Shown here: piece by piece, positions 1-8,032 of the stretch
Layout: each line of letters starts with the position of its first letter
Position numbering within the stretch: position 1 is the stretch's first letter
From: Syntrophobacterales bacterium
Lineage (GTDB): Bacteria; Desulfobacterota; Syntrophobacteria; Syntrophobacterales; Thermodesulforhabdaceae
Direction of reading: 5' to 3'
Assembly (NCBI GenBank): GCA_026992355.1
Contig: JALXAE010000262.1
Coordinates: forward strand, 1 to 41,138
Length of the DNA: 41,138 bases
The notes under the pieces: generated by a model
Told to the model about the DNA's origin: nothing
What the model saw: the letters and a program-made list of their open reading frames with translations, nothing else
The model's database searches: none
Program-made: the position numbers and the translations under genes

Positions 1-112
1 GTGTATCAACATCCACGCAGTCAAAATCCACACCACATTCCTTCAAAAACTCTTTAGTATTTTTACAGTGAATACACGTGCTGAGAGCATACACCTTAAC
101 TCTGTTTTTCAC
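1..112 (-). CDS. Glutaredoxin-like protein, partial (N-terminus only)
   Basis: The first 37 codons of a gene that runs off the left edge. Reading the minus strand from a GTG at 112 gives a short beta strand (VKVYAL) followed by the redox motif C-I-H-C and a helix-like segment, which is how small glutaredoxin/thioredoxin-fold proteins begin. A strong Shine-Dalgarno (GAGGAGG) lies 6 nt upstream of this GTG; a second GTG sits one codon earlier, at 115. The start overlaps the end of the cobD-like gene by 17 nt, so the two are probably co-transcribed. The partner reductase cannot be seen. The CxxC makes a dithiol oxidoreductase role likely; the substrate is unknown. Confidence 0.7.
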   Translation of the reverse strand, partial: MKNRVKVYALSTCIHCKNTKEFLKECGVDFDCVDVDT

Positions 113-1229
113 CACAAACCTCCTCGACCAAATCATCTCCAGAATCACCTAATAACCCATCCAACGCATTCATCCATAAGTCATTAATGTTTTTTGTGGA
201 GATAGCAACCCGAACATATTTATCATTAAGCCCATCAAAATTTGCACAGTTCCTGATTAAAATCTTATGTTGCGAAATCAATTCTTCACAAAGCTTATAT
301 GCGTTTATTGGAATTTTTTCAGATATTCGTATCAAAACATAATTTGCTACACTAGGTAATACATTAACATTCGAAATCTTATTTAACCTTTTAATCACCC
401 TGTTTCTTTCCTCTTTGAAAAAAGAAACCGTCTCTTTAATGAAATCCCTGTTTTTAAGACAAAAAACTCCGGCAAATTGAGCGAAGGTATTCACCGACCA
501 AGGAGGCAAAAAATTCGTTAAGTTTTCAATCACACTTTTGGGCGCAAAAATATAACCAATTCTAAGCCCTGGAAGAGAATAAAATTTTGTAAGAGAACGC
601 AAAATAATAATCCTGTCAGATTGATTTACGTAATGCTTCAAAGAGAGTTCTTCAACAAAATCGATAAACACTTCATCAATTACCCAGTAAAAATTCGCTT
701 CTTTAGATGAATCAACTATAAACTGAATCACATCTTCGGTTAAAGGTGTACCAGCAGGGCTGCCTGGATGGGTTAAGAAAAGGGCATCCGGTGTAGAAGC
801 ATGTATAAGGGCATCCAACTGTTCAACACTAGGCTGAAATGAAGTCTCCCAGCTACATATAAGCTTCCTGACAATTGTCCTTTTATTTTTCAGGACTCGA
901 AAATATTCACTAAACGTCGGTAAAACAAGAGCAACTCTATTCCAACCCATCGCATAAGGAAGCCAGTACAAAAGTTCAGTGGAACCGTTCCCTACGGCAA
1001 TGTTTTCTTTCGGGATACCGTGAAATTCTGAAAGCGTTGATATGAGTTCATCACTTCTGATGTCAGGATAATGCTTTATGAAACTGAAACGCCGGACAAT
1101 TTCCTCTTTTAAACCTTCAGGAGGCCCTAATGGGTTGATACTAGCACTCAGGTCTATAAGATCATTAACATTATAACCAAACCTTTTACTTATTTCATAT
1201 ACGTTGCCACCATGAGAAAATTCTTCCAT
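96..1229 (-). CDS. cobD: CobD-like threonine-phosphate decarboxylase (PLP fold type I)
   Basis: A 377-residue fold-type-I PLP enzyme. The N-terminus (HGGNVYEISKRFG, then SASINPLGPPEG) is the CobD signature; CobD makes the (R)-1-aminopropan-2-ol phosphate linker of cobalamin. GNGSTELLY (about 81-89), D186 and the Schiff-base Lys216 in SLTKFYSLPGLRIGY are visible. The start is an ATG at 1229, 8 nt after AAGGG; an adjoining GTG at 1232 is less well spaced. Odd point: the usual NPNNPTG loop reads HPGSPAG, so the Asn that normally contacts the PLP ring is Ser. HisC-type histidinol-phosphate aminotransferase is the main alternative. No other cobalamin-synthesis gene is adjacent. Confidence 0.75.
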   Translation of the reverse strand: MEEFSHGGNVYEISKRFGYNVNDLIDLSASINPLGPPEGLKEEIVRRFSFIKHYPDIRSDELISTLSEFHGIPKENIAVGNGSTELLYWLPYAMGWNRVALVLPTFSEYFRVLKNKRTIVRKLICSWETSFQPSVEQLDALIHASTPDALFLTHPGSPAGTPLTEDVIQFIVDSSKEANFYWVIDEVFIDFVEELSLKHYVNQSDRIIILRSLTKFYSLPGLRIGYIFAPKSVIENLTNFLPPWSVNTFAQFAGVFCLKNRDFIKETVSFFKEERNRVIKRLNKISNVNVLPSVANYVLIRISEKIPINAYKLCEELISQHKILIRNCANFDGLNDKYVRVAISTKNINDLWMNALDGLLGDSGDDLVEEVCGEKQS

Positions 1230-1361
1230 CACAAAAACCCTTAAAAGACAGCCAACTTATTTGCAAAAACGACACAATAAACAAACTCCTCTCTCCGTAG
1301 GCATCCTATGTAACCCTTTCAGATAGGAGTGTAAAGACTGTAAAAGCAATAACTTCCTTAA

Positions 1362-1440
1362 TTTTTAAACCCTGTTCGGCCGGAGGGGGATAGCCGAACA
1401 GGGCCAGGAGGGGTTAGGAGAAGGCGACTTAACGCCATCT
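1362..1440 (-). ncRNA. Putative small RNA with C-rich single-stranded segments
   Basis: About 7 nt after a TTGCAT-N16-TATAAT promoter begins a compact structured segment of about 79 nt. It has a small hairpin (GGCG-TTAAGT-CGCC, 1436-1423), a pyrimidine-rich linker containing CUCCUAACCCCUCCU, and a perfect 11-bp hairpin (CCCTGTTCGGC / GCCGAACAGGG, arms 1403-1393 and 1380-1370) whose 12-nt loop is UAUCCCCCUCCG. The hairpin is followed by UUUAAAAAUU, a weak terminator tail. Both exposed segments carry CCUCC, the complement of the Shine-Dalgarno core. This architecture resembles C-rich-loop regulatory sRNAs that block ribosome binding sites; that role is inference. It could instead be a long leader of cobD with an attenuator. 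Confidence 0.5.
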
Positions 1441-1446
1441 AGCAAA

Positions 1447-1474
1447 ATTATACACAAAGAAAAAATAAATGCAA
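1447..1474 (-). promoter_or_regulatory. Sigma70-type promoter upstream of the putative sRNA
   Basis: On the minus strand, TTGCAT (1474-1469) is separated by 16 bp from a perfect TATAAT (1452-1447). The predicted start near 1440 is immediately before the first hairpin of the structured segment. Confidence 0.55.
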
Positions 1475-1595
1475 TTTTTATGTTAACTTTATTACAAAGT
1501 CATTATAAGCCCCAAGTTTAATAGGATCTTACTCTGATTGCCACTATTAGACTTTGGTTCCAAAATCTATTTAATACCTTATTCAAGTTCAATTG

Positions 1596-2090
1596 TTACG
1601 GGACAAAAAAACGAATAAAATAAGCAACATTGGGTACAAAAATAACTCGTCCTGGGAAAAATGCTTCCTCGAAAAAATTACTCCCCCCAATGAAAACAAT
1701 AGTATCTTCTGGAACCTCTGACACTATACGGTGCAAAGTATTCTTGCTTGAATCATGTAAAATGGTTAACCCCAAGAAATTGGGTTGCATTTCTCTACAC
1801 GCGTCAATTATTTCTTCCGGTGTCAAAAGAAGTCCTAAAAATCTGTACGGTAAGCCTAAAACATCACATGCCTTGTGAATTAATTCTAGTCCCAATCCCC
1901 ACCCATCATCAATCGTTGCCGTTAAAATAAGAGATTCTCTATCCAGAACGGTTTTAATACTTAATTTGATGCGTTTTTCAGCAAGCTCTTCAAGCGTTTT
2001 AAGCATAGTCCAACGGGGAGGACATTTAATGTCCCAACACTCCGCAAGTTTCCTCAGTTCACTTCTAAAGGTATCTCTAGTCGTGTTCAT
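1596..2090 (-). CDS. Cobalamin-binding-like (B12-binding fold) domain protein
   Basis: A 164-residue protein. From about residue 52 it follows the B12-binding Rossmann-like pattern: a strand (LILTATI), a D-x-x-x-x-G loop, a helix, a strand with LGLTIL at about 106-111, and the late VFIGGSNF strand-loop typical of the GG turn. The N-terminal 50 residues are helical and basic. In true B12 proteins the loop is DxHxxG, with His as the lower cobalt ligand; here it is D62-G-W-G-L-G, so His is Trp. It may bind base-on cobalamin, another ligand or none. The start overlaps the end of rdgB by 14 nt, which suggests translational coupling. A role in sensing or corrinoid handling is inference. Confidence 0.5.
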   Translation of the reverse strand: MNTTRDTFRSELRKLAECWDIKCPPRWTMLKTLEELAEKRIKLSIKTVLDRESLILTATIDDGWGLGLELIHKACDVLGLPYRFLGLLLTPEEIIDACREMQPNFLGLTILHDSSKNTLHRIVSEVPEDTIVFIGGSNFFEEAFFPGRVIFVPNVAYFIRFFVP

Positions 2091-2742
2091 GCTCTGTAAA
2101 GCCGAGCAACCTGCGTTCTTCTTCCAACCTTTGCTTAATCCAAACTAACACTTTATCGAACTCTGATTGTAGCTCCCGAAGAGCCATTCCTCTGTGGCTA
2201 ACCTTTGACTTTTCTTCCATGGTCATCTCTGCAAATGTTTTTTCAGCCGGAGGATAATAGAAGAGAGGATCGTAACCAAATCCACTTGTCCCTCTGGGCT
2301 CTTCCAGTATGACACCTTCGCAGGTACCTTCGTAAGTGAGAGCAAAACCAGTTGGAACAGCAATGGAAATTACGCAAACGAACCTGGCCTTCCGATTCTT
2401 TACACCGCGCATTTCATCAAGCAATTTTGCATTGTTCTCATCATCACTTGCATCGGGTCCTGCGAACCTGGCCGAATGTACCCCAGGTTTACCACCAAGT
2501 GCTTCAACCTCAAGACCAGAATCATCAGCAAGCGCCGGGAGTCCTAGAACTTTCGCCGTAAAAGCAGCCTTTTTATACGCGTTTTCCTCAAAAGAACTGC
2601 CATCCTCTTCAATTTCAGGAATGGGACCAAAATCATTCAAATCCCTAATTTCTACCGGGAAGTCTTTCAACAACGCTTTAATCTCATCGGACTTGCCTTT
2701 ATTTCTTGTAGCAATAACGAGAATGATTTGTTCTTTCTCCAT
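2077..2742 (-). CDS. rdgB: RdgB/HAM1 non-canonical purine NTP pyrophosphatase
   Basis: A 221-residue member of the Ham1/RdgB family, which hydrolyses dITP, ITP and XTP to monophosphates and keeps deaminated purines out of nucleic acid. Visible signatures: the N-terminal ATRNKGKSDEI phosphate-binding motif, ADDSGLEVEAL with the catalytic acidic residues, ARFAGPDASDDENN, GFGYDPLF and the C-terminal SHRG. I chose the ATG at 2742 because AAAGG lies 7 nt upstream and tatC ends 11 nt before it; an ATG two codons earlier (2748) is too close to the Shine-Dalgarno, and a longer reading frame would run back into tatC. It is the fifth gene of the ccs-tat operon, where it is a housekeeping passenger. Confidence 0.93.
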   Translation of the reverse strand: MEKEQIILVIATRNKGKSDEIKALLKDFPVEIRDLNDFGPIPEIEEDGSSFEENAYKKAAFTAKVLGLPALADDSGLEVEALGGKPGVHSARFAGPDASDDENNAKLLDEMRGVKNRKARFVCVISIAVPTGFALTYEGTCEGVILEEPRGTSGFGYDPLFYYPPAEKTFAEMTMEEKSKVSHRGMALRELQSEFDKVLVWIKQRLEEERRLLGFTEHEHD

Positions 2743-2753
2743 GTTCATCCCTT

Positions 2754-3524
2754 TCAACCTGAAGTCGAGGTTTCTTCTGCAACTTTCTCCCTTTTCTTCG
2801 AAAAGAAATACGCAATCCAAACGCTTACTTCGTAAAGTATCAGCAATGGACCGGCCATTAAAATCTGAGTAAAAACATCGGGAGGAGTTAATATAGCGGC
2901 CACAGTGAAAATAAGAACAACAGCATATTTCCGCTGTCTTCTCAAAAACTTATCGCTCAGAAGCCCTAATCTGGCCAAAAAGAAGACCACAAGGGGCATC
3001 TCAAAAATTAATCCAAAAACCAAAAGTAATCTGACGGCGAATGAAAGAAATTCCTTTGTGGATATCATTGGGGTAATGTACTGAGATGCAAAGGAGGTAA
3101 AAAACTTAAATCCAAAAGGAAAAACTATAAAATATCCGAAGAGTGCTCCCCCAAGGAAAAACAGAACCGACAATATAACAATTGGAAACAAATACTTCTT
3201 CTCATGTTCATAAAGTCCTGGAGCTACAAATCTCCAGAACTCAAAAATAATAACGGGCACTGCTATGCCAACTCCAGAAAGCAAAGATACTTTAAGATAA
3301 GTCAAGAAAGCTTCATGAGGAGCAGTGTAAATCAGGTGTTTTCCCTGATCAGGCGGGAGAGCTCTAATGAGAGGTAGCATAAGGGCTTGAAAGATTTTTT
3401 CCTTGAAGCCATAGCTTATCAAAAAGCCTATTGCTATGGCGATGAGGCAAACTATTAACCTTTTTCTTAATTCTTCCAAATGGTCTAAAAAAGGGGCCTT
3501 ATCTTCCGGTTCTTTAACACTCAT
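2754..3524 (-). CDS. tatC: Twin-arginine translocase subunit TatC
   Basis: A 256-residue polytopic membrane protein matching TatC, the receptor subunit that binds the twin-arginine signal of folded exported proteins. The cytoplasmic N-terminus carries the diagnostic FLDHLEELRKRL with the signal-contacting Glu. Hydrophobic segments follow in the six-helix pattern, including the FEFWRFVAPGLYEHEKK loop and PLVVFFLARLGLL. Length is normal. It overlaps tatB by 4 nt (ATGA). Because ResB/CcsB are encoded just upstream, the operon links haem attachment with export of folded cofactor proteins. Confidence 0.95.
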   Translation of the reverse strand: MSVKEPEDKAPFLDHLEELRKRLIVCLIAIAIGFLISYGFKEKIFQALMLPLIRALPPDQGKHLIYTAPHEAFLTYLKVSLLSGVGIAVPVIIFEFWRFVAPGLYEHEKKYLFPIVILSVLFFLGGALFGYFIVFPFGFKFFTSFASQYITPMISTKEFLSFAVRLLLVFGLIFEMPLVVFFLARLGLLSDKFLRRQRKYAVVLIFTVAAILTPPDVFTQILMAGPLLILYEVSVWIAYFFSKKREKVAEETSTSG

Positions 3525-3799
3525 GTATTATTCTTACCACCTTCTTCCTTCTTACTTTCATCAACTTCATCAAGATTCACAAGAGGGTTAATACCATGTT
3601 GTACCTTGTTAAGTTCCTCCTTAAATTCCCTGACAACTTCTGTAGACTCAACAGTCTCCTGAAATTCCTGCATAGCCTTTCTAAACTCAGCATAGGCACG
3701 CCCTAAAGCTCTGGCTACATTTGGAAGGTTTTTGGGACCCACAACAATTATTGCTACAGCCAGTATCAATAATATTTCCTGAAATCCCAGATTAAACAT
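3521..3799 (-). CDS. tatB: Twin-arginine translocase subunit TatB (TatA/B family)
   Basis: A 92-residue single-span protein. The N-terminus (MFNLGFQEILLILAVAI, then VVGPKNLP) has the Glu8-type residue and the Gly-Pro hinge that favour TatB over TatA, which normally has FG in place of GP. An amphipathic helix and a charged coiled tail follow. The start is the ATG at 3799 behind AGGAGG; a longer frame would overlap ccsB by about 29 nt. It lies 7 nt after ccsB and shares an ATGA overlap with tatC. No separate TatA gene is in the window, so either this protein does both jobs or tatA is elsewhere. Confidence 0.85.
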   Translation of the reverse strand: MFNLGFQEILLILAVAIIVVGPKNLPNVARALGRAYAEFRKAMQEFQETVESTEVVREFKEELNKVQHGINPLVNLDEVDESKKEEGGKNNT

Positions 3800-3806
3800 T
3801 GTCCTC

Positions 3807-4643
3807 CTACTTTGTGGCATAAGAATGAAGGCCACTTAAAAGAAAATTCACTCCAAAATAGGTGAAAAGCACACACCCAAATCCAGCGATAGACATAATA
3901 GCGACTCGGAAGCCGCGCCAATTCCGAACAGATCTAGCATGCAAAACCGCCGCATAAACCAACCAAGTTATTAAAGACCAAGTTTCCTTGGGATCCCAAC
4001 TCCAGTACGAACCCCACGCAGAATTAGCCCAAACAGCACCAGTTATAATACCAATAGTCAGCCACAAAAAGCCAAACATGATAATTTGATAATTGAATTC
4101 TTCAAGAGACTTCAAATCAGCAAAGATACTACTCAAAAAAGAATCGGGATATTTCTTTTTTAAGACATATATTACGCTAACACCAAAAGAAACTCCAAAA
4201 GCGGCATAGCCAAGAAAGCAGGTGATTACATGAGCTATCAACCAATTACTTTTTAAAGCGGGAATCAATGGCTGGATACGACTGTCTATATCGGGAGAAA
4301 AGGAAGCATAAGCCATAGCTAAAAAAGACAACATGGAAGGTATAAAACCAAGGTTGTACTGCCTGTAGCGCCATTCAAATATAAGATACACTGCCATTAT
4401 GGCCCACGCTCCAAAAACCAGCGATTCGTAAAGATTGGAGAGAGGAGCATGACCTATACCGAGTTCGTAAGATTCTTTCCACCTCAGGAGGATGCCTACA
4501 GTATGCAGCAGCACAACCAGAAGCGCGGACAGGCTTGCCAGTTTGCCAACAACAGATCTTTTGAAAACTAAATAACTTATATAAAATACAGAAACCCCAA
4601 GCCAGGCAAAAGTAACAACGCTTAGTACAAAAGAACTCTTCAT
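3807..4643 (-). CDS. ccsB: Cytochrome c biogenesis protein CcsB (CcsA/ResC family)
   Basis: A 278-residue integral membrane protein with about eight hydrophobic segments. The haem-handling tryptophan-rich WWD motif is clear: WANSAWGSYWSWDPKETW near residues 205-222, followed by HAR and preceded by conserved His residues in LLHTVG and IAHV. In system II cytochrome c maturation it pairs with ResB to carry haem across the membrane and attach it to CXXCH apocytochromes. Its start shares one base with the resB stop (TAATG), so the pair is translationally coupled. The length is normal. Confidence 0.92.
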   Translation of the reverse strand: MKSSFVLSVVTFAWLGVSVFYISYLVFKRSVVGKLASLSALLVVLLHTVGILLRWKESYELGIGHAPLSNLYESLVFGAWAIMAVYLIFEWRYRQYNLGFIPSMLSFLAMAYASFSPDIDSRIQPLIPALKSNWLIAHVITCFLGYAAFGVSFGVSVIYVLKKKYPDSFLSSIFADLKSLEEFNYQIIMFGFLWLTIGIITGAVWANSAWGSYWSWDPKETWSLITWLVYAAVLHARSVRNWRGFRVAIMSIAGFGCVLFTYFGVNFLLSGLHSYATK

Positions 4644-6013
4644 TAAGAATTCACCTCACTTACTCCCAAAGCTTTCTTTAACTCCTCACAAACCCTATGA
4701 AATTCTCTTTCAAAGGCAAGTTGGTTTTTGTTTGTCCTGCCAGCAACATACACATCCCACGAATCGTTGCCCTTAACAATGGTTATCCATAGTTTTCTAT
4801 AGTTCCAGTAAAATGTTGCCATCAAAAACAGTACGAAACCAATAAATCCAAATATAACAATCCATACTCCAGGATCTCTCTTGACTTGCAAGCCAGTATA
4901 GAAAAAGGTTTTGAAATCATCCACAACAACGCGAAACTTCCCTATTTTATTACCATGAAATTTGGGGAATTTTGCCAGTATCCAGGAACCCTGAGGATTT
5001 TGGCCTGGCGTCATAATAGCTATAGCCAGAGCAGGACCAAAGCCACTGAAATTCTCCTTGAAATCAAGTAGATGCACCATGGTTTTAGTATTTCCAAGAG
5101 GTTGAGGCTTATGAGGACTAAGCTTCAGCTTGAAGGTCTTATTGGTTTTCGGTTCTATAAAAGTAACATCTGCCTCTTTAATTAAAGAGCCATAGGTCGC
5201 CTGATAAAAAGTAATTCCCTCAAATGTAAAGGGATGATTCACTTTAATTTCCGCTGAAGCAATTTTTTTATTATTCTTTAAAATAGATATTTTAGATACG
5301 TATTCTTTCGGGGTGCCGTCTTTATAAAATTCTATGTTGAAATCATCGCATCTCACTTTGAAGGGCAGTTTAATTGCTCTATCCTTCTTAGCGATCCGCA
5401 CCAGATTTTCACTAGCACCCTCCACAATATTCATCATACCTCTAAAACCGAGAACAGAACCAAGAAAAGCTCCAAATAAAATCACTAAAATAGTAAAATG
5501 AAGTCCATAAACCATAAAAAGCGAAAATTTACCTTTCTGAATAACACAACTCCATTGATCGTCAGAAGCAATTACAATCTCTGGAGCAGCTCTGAATGTT
5601 TTTCCAACACACTGTTTTACAAGTTCAATGGTTCTATCAAAATTCAGTAAACTCTTTATTACAACAGAGTGAGAAAACTTCGTAAGTCTTGCGGGAGATA
5701 AATCTTTTTCCGTGTGGCTCCACAGTTTAAGTGTCTTAGGGATACGTTCAATGGTACACAATATTATGTTCACGGCAAGTGCAATTAGCAAAAACTGAAA
5801 CCAGCCGGAGTGATAAAGATCATTTATTCCGAAAAAAATTATAAGCTTTGCTTTTAAAGATCCCTCACCATATTGAGAAAAAACCGCTTCATCCGGCATT
5901 CCCTGAGGGAACAAGGTTCCCAGGATAGAAGAAATGGCAAGTAATATCAAAATTAAAATGGCGCATCTGAGAGAAACAATAAAATCATATAGCCTTCTGA
6001 AGAAATTGAGCAT
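4643..6013 (-). CDS. resB: Cytochrome c biogenesis protein ResB (Ccs1)
   Basis: A 456-residue protein of the ResB/Ccs1 family, partner of CcsB in system II. The N-terminus (FIVSLRCAILILILLAISSI, then LGTLFPQG) is the characteristic first span and loop. Two more spans follow, then a large periplasmic region (about 175-375) containing NHPFTFEGITFYQATYG, typical of the family, and a final span near 385-405 before a cytoplasmic tail. It is the first gene of the minus-strand operon. GAAGGAG lies about 15 nt upstream of the ATG, which is long; a nearer AAGG is too close, so the exact start is a little uncertain. Confidence 0.92.
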   Translation of the reverse strand: MLNFFRRLYDFIVSLRCAILILILLAISSILGTLFPQGMPDEAVFSQYGEGSLKAKLIIFFGINDLYHSGWFQFLLIALAVNIILCTIERIPKTLKLWSHTEKDLSPARLTKFSHSVVIKSLLNFDRTIELVKQCVGKTFRAAPEIVIASDDQWSCVIQKGKFSLFMVYGLHFTILVILFGAFLGSVLGFRGMMNIVEGASENLVRIAKKDRAIKLPFKVRCDDFNIEFYKDGTPKEYVSKISILKNNKKIASAEIKVNHPFTFEGITFYQATYGSLIKEADVTFIEPKTNKTFKLKLSPHKPQPLGNTKTMVHLLDFKENFSGFGPALAIAIMTPGQNPQGSWILAKFPKFHGNKIGKFRVVVDDFKTFFYTGLQVKRDPGVWIVIFGFIGFVLFLMATFYWNYRKLWITIVKGNDSWDVYVAGRTNKNQLAFEREFHRVCEELKKALGVSEVNS

Positions 6014-6230
6014 ACCTTATGCTATCTCTCCTTCAAGAGTATGAACAATAGAAAAAATCAAGAGTGTTTTCTATATCTTTATGAGTTAACAAAGCAAGGA
6101 AAAGTTTCACCGAAAGTTTCAGGGCTGCTTACTTGTAGGATAATTTTACACTACATTCCACAAATACGCAGAACCAAAATATTCATAAAGAGCTTGCATA
6201 CACTGTTGAACACGAATAAGCCTTAAAATT

Positions 6231-7067
6231 TCATTTACATTCTTTATTCTGAATAGCATAAACACTACAGAACCTATCTACAAGCTTGGCAAGTAGCTTC
6301 TCAGCTTCATCAATTTCAAAGCCATTTTTAAATTCCGAGCTGTAGGCCTTAAAAAAAGCGTGAAAGGGGGAGCGGTTTCTATGGAATTTTTTATAATTTA
6401 TACTGATTTCTCGATAACCATCACTGTCAAAAATGTATTTACCAAATCGGTTATCGCCTAGAGCTTTGAAAGGCCAGTCCAGTTTAAATTCAAAAAACCT
6501 CAAAAGGAGCGATGACAATTCTTGGCTTCGGGAAATTAGATCAATGTTGAGACCCTCACCTAGCTTATCCGATAAAACCTGATACGTGGCTTTAACAAGA
6601 TCAATATCCGTAATCGTGAGACCATAGAGGTACCAGTCTTTGACAACATTTATAACCAGTAGCTGTTCCTGTAGTGACAGATAATAATAAGACAAACAAT
6701 AATGTTCCTCACATAGCCTGTCACCATAAAAGGAATGGACCCTAAAGTCAGCTCCATTATTAAGCTGAGGATGGAGTAAGCAGCCAACTCTCCTTTCTGA
6801 ACCATCTATAAAACCCACAAATTCACAGTTAAAAAGTGTTTGAAAACATTTCTCTGCCCCATTATCCTTAGCACGGTAAAGGGAACTATGATGTTTTATA
6901 ACTTTTGTGATGTCTTCTTGGCTATTTTGAAAAAAGATGAGAGTGTTTCTTCGTAGGCGTTCAATTGTGTGCTGCCTGTCATTGAGCTTAAAATTGTATA
7001 ACCCGCAGCAGGCCGCACAAGACTTTTTGTTATCTGGTTGGCAAAGATGAATGGGAAACTTTTTCAT
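6231..7067 (-). CDS. Cys-cluster protein, distantly YkgJ/UPF0153-like
   Basis: A 278-residue soluble protein that I do not firmly recognise. The N-terminus carries C9 and then C17-x-x-C20-C21, followed by further cysteines at about 75, 81 and 96 and a C-EEHY-C pair near 118-123. The CxxCC start with a later CLLHP segment recalls the YkgJ (UPF0153) metal/iron-sulfur cluster proteins, but the spacing is unusual and the C-terminal 150 residues are helical with no motif I know. It ends just before the region upstream of resB and starts divergently from the DUF89 gene, 68 nt away. No strong Shine-Dalgarno precedes the ATG. Metal or Fe-S binding is inferred from the cysteines. Confidence 0.5.
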   Translation of the reverse strand: MKKFPIHLCQPDNKKSCAACCGLYNFKLNDRQHTIERLRRNTLIFFQNSQEDITKVIKHHSSLYRAKDNGAEKCFQTLFNCEFVGFIDGSERRVGCLLHPQLNNGADFRVHSFYGDRLCEEHYCLSYYYLSLQEQLLVINVVKDWYLYGLTITDIDLVKATYQVLSDKLGEGLNIDLISRSQELSSLLLRFFEFKLDWPFKALGDNRFGKYIFDSDGYREISINYKKFHRNRSPFHAFFKAYSSEFKNGFEIDEAEKLLAKLVDRFCSVYAIQNKECK

Positions 7068-7135
7068 TCTGTTAAATCACCATTACCATTTAAAAAAGGA
7101 TTTAATACAAACTTTTTTAAGCGAGCAGAGTAAAT

Positions 7136-8032
7136 ATGCAGAAAAAAGGGCTCTTTTCAACAGGAATTTCAGAAACCTGTGAAAACTGTCTAAGAAAGTT
7201 AATAGAACTCACTGTCAGAAATGCAACCAACGACCCAAGTCTTCAGGAAAAAGCTATAAATAAAGCTTTAGAAATAGTAAATCAGCTAAAAGGCTTACCG
7301 GGTATGAATCCAGCTCACATTGCCAACCGCTTTCATCCGCTAATTAAAACAATATGTAAAAATGAAGACCCTTTTGCAGAAATTAAAAAACGAGAAATTA
7401 AAATCTCCAGAGAAATAACATCTCAGGTACCTCCACCTGAAGATCTATCAGGACTTATTATTTATTCTTTATTGGGTAACACTATTGACTTCTTCAGAAA
7501 CCCCGAAGAACTAAAGACTCAGATTTTTAAAACCCAACCAATTACAATCAATGAAGTCCGCGCTCTCGAAGAAAAATTAAACAAAGAACCAATCTCAATA
7601 GTATTTCTCCCCGATAATGCTGGGGAAATATTTTTTGACCTTCCATTGTTAAAAAGGTTGTCTGTAATTGGACATAGGGTTACATACGCCGTAAAAGAAG
7701 CTCCTATCCAAAACGATCTATGCTGGAATGATGTAAAGGAATTAGATATTGACTGGAATTCCATTACTGTCATAAGTACTGGTGCTGCAACAGTAGGGCT
7801 TGAACTGGAAAGAACATCAGGATATTTTCAAAGTCTCTACAAGGGAGCTGACCTAATTATAGGTAAGGGAATGGGACACTTTGAAACCCTATGGACTTCC
7901 AAAGATCCACGAATCTTTCTGATCTTTCAGGCAAAATGTATGCCTGTTGCGGAGACCATTGGTGTGCCTATAAATAGTGGTGTAGCTTGCTTTGTTGGAA
8001 CCGGAGGAACGAAACATGGAAGTACAGTTTGA
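7136..8032 (+). CDS. DUF89 / ARMT1-like damage-control phosphatase family protein
   Basis: A 298-residue protein with DUF89 features. It has an N-terminal Cys pair (ETCENCLRK), the metal-binding PDNAGE motif (D160, N161, E164), and GADLIIGKGMGHFETL (from about 238), equivalent to the family's second catalytic region. Characterised relatives are metal-dependent phosphatases acting on damaged or toxic phosphometabolites; other bacterial members have no known substrate. Length is normal. The start has only a poor Shine-Dalgarno. The stop overlaps the next gene by 17 nt and two 2-oxoacid oxidoreductase subunit genes follow, so the operon ties it loosely to central anaerobic metabolism. Confidence 0.85.
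   Translation: MQKKGLFSTGISETCENCLRKLIELTVRNATNDPSLQEKAINKALEIVNQLKGLPGMNPAHIANRFHPLIKTICKNEDPFAEIKKREIKISREITSQVPPPEDLSGLIIYSLLGNTIDFFRNPEELKTQIFKTQPITINEVRALEEKLNKEPISIVFLPDNAGEIFFDLPLLKRLSVIGHRVTYAVKEAPIQNDLCWNDVKELDIDWNSITVISTGAATVGLELERTSGYFQSLYKGADLIIGKGMGHFETLWTSKDPRIFLIFQAKCMPVAETIGVPINSGVACFVGTGGTKHGSTV

Larger units (their letters stand above)
1233..1595. other. Gene-free stretch holding a structured RNA locus
   Basis: These 363 bases contain no credible protein gene on either strand. They hold, in minus-strand order, a sigma70-like promoter (1474-1447), two hairpins (1436-1423 and 1403-1370) and a 130-base AT-rich run into the cobD start. A smaller imperfect inverted repeat (CATCCTAT / ATAGGAGTG) lies near 1301-1331. 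I looked for cobalamin riboswitch core boxes because cobD is downstream and did not find them. Confidence 0.5.

Noticed and set aside
1233-1595. Cobalamin riboswitch upstream of cobD
   Set aside because: The conserved GCCACTG-type core is absent and the hairpins do not match the known fold.
6041-6226. A 61-codon plus-strand frame between resB and the Cys-cluster gene
   Set aside because: No Shine-Dalgarno and no protein-like composition; the gap is small and looks like non-coding DNA.
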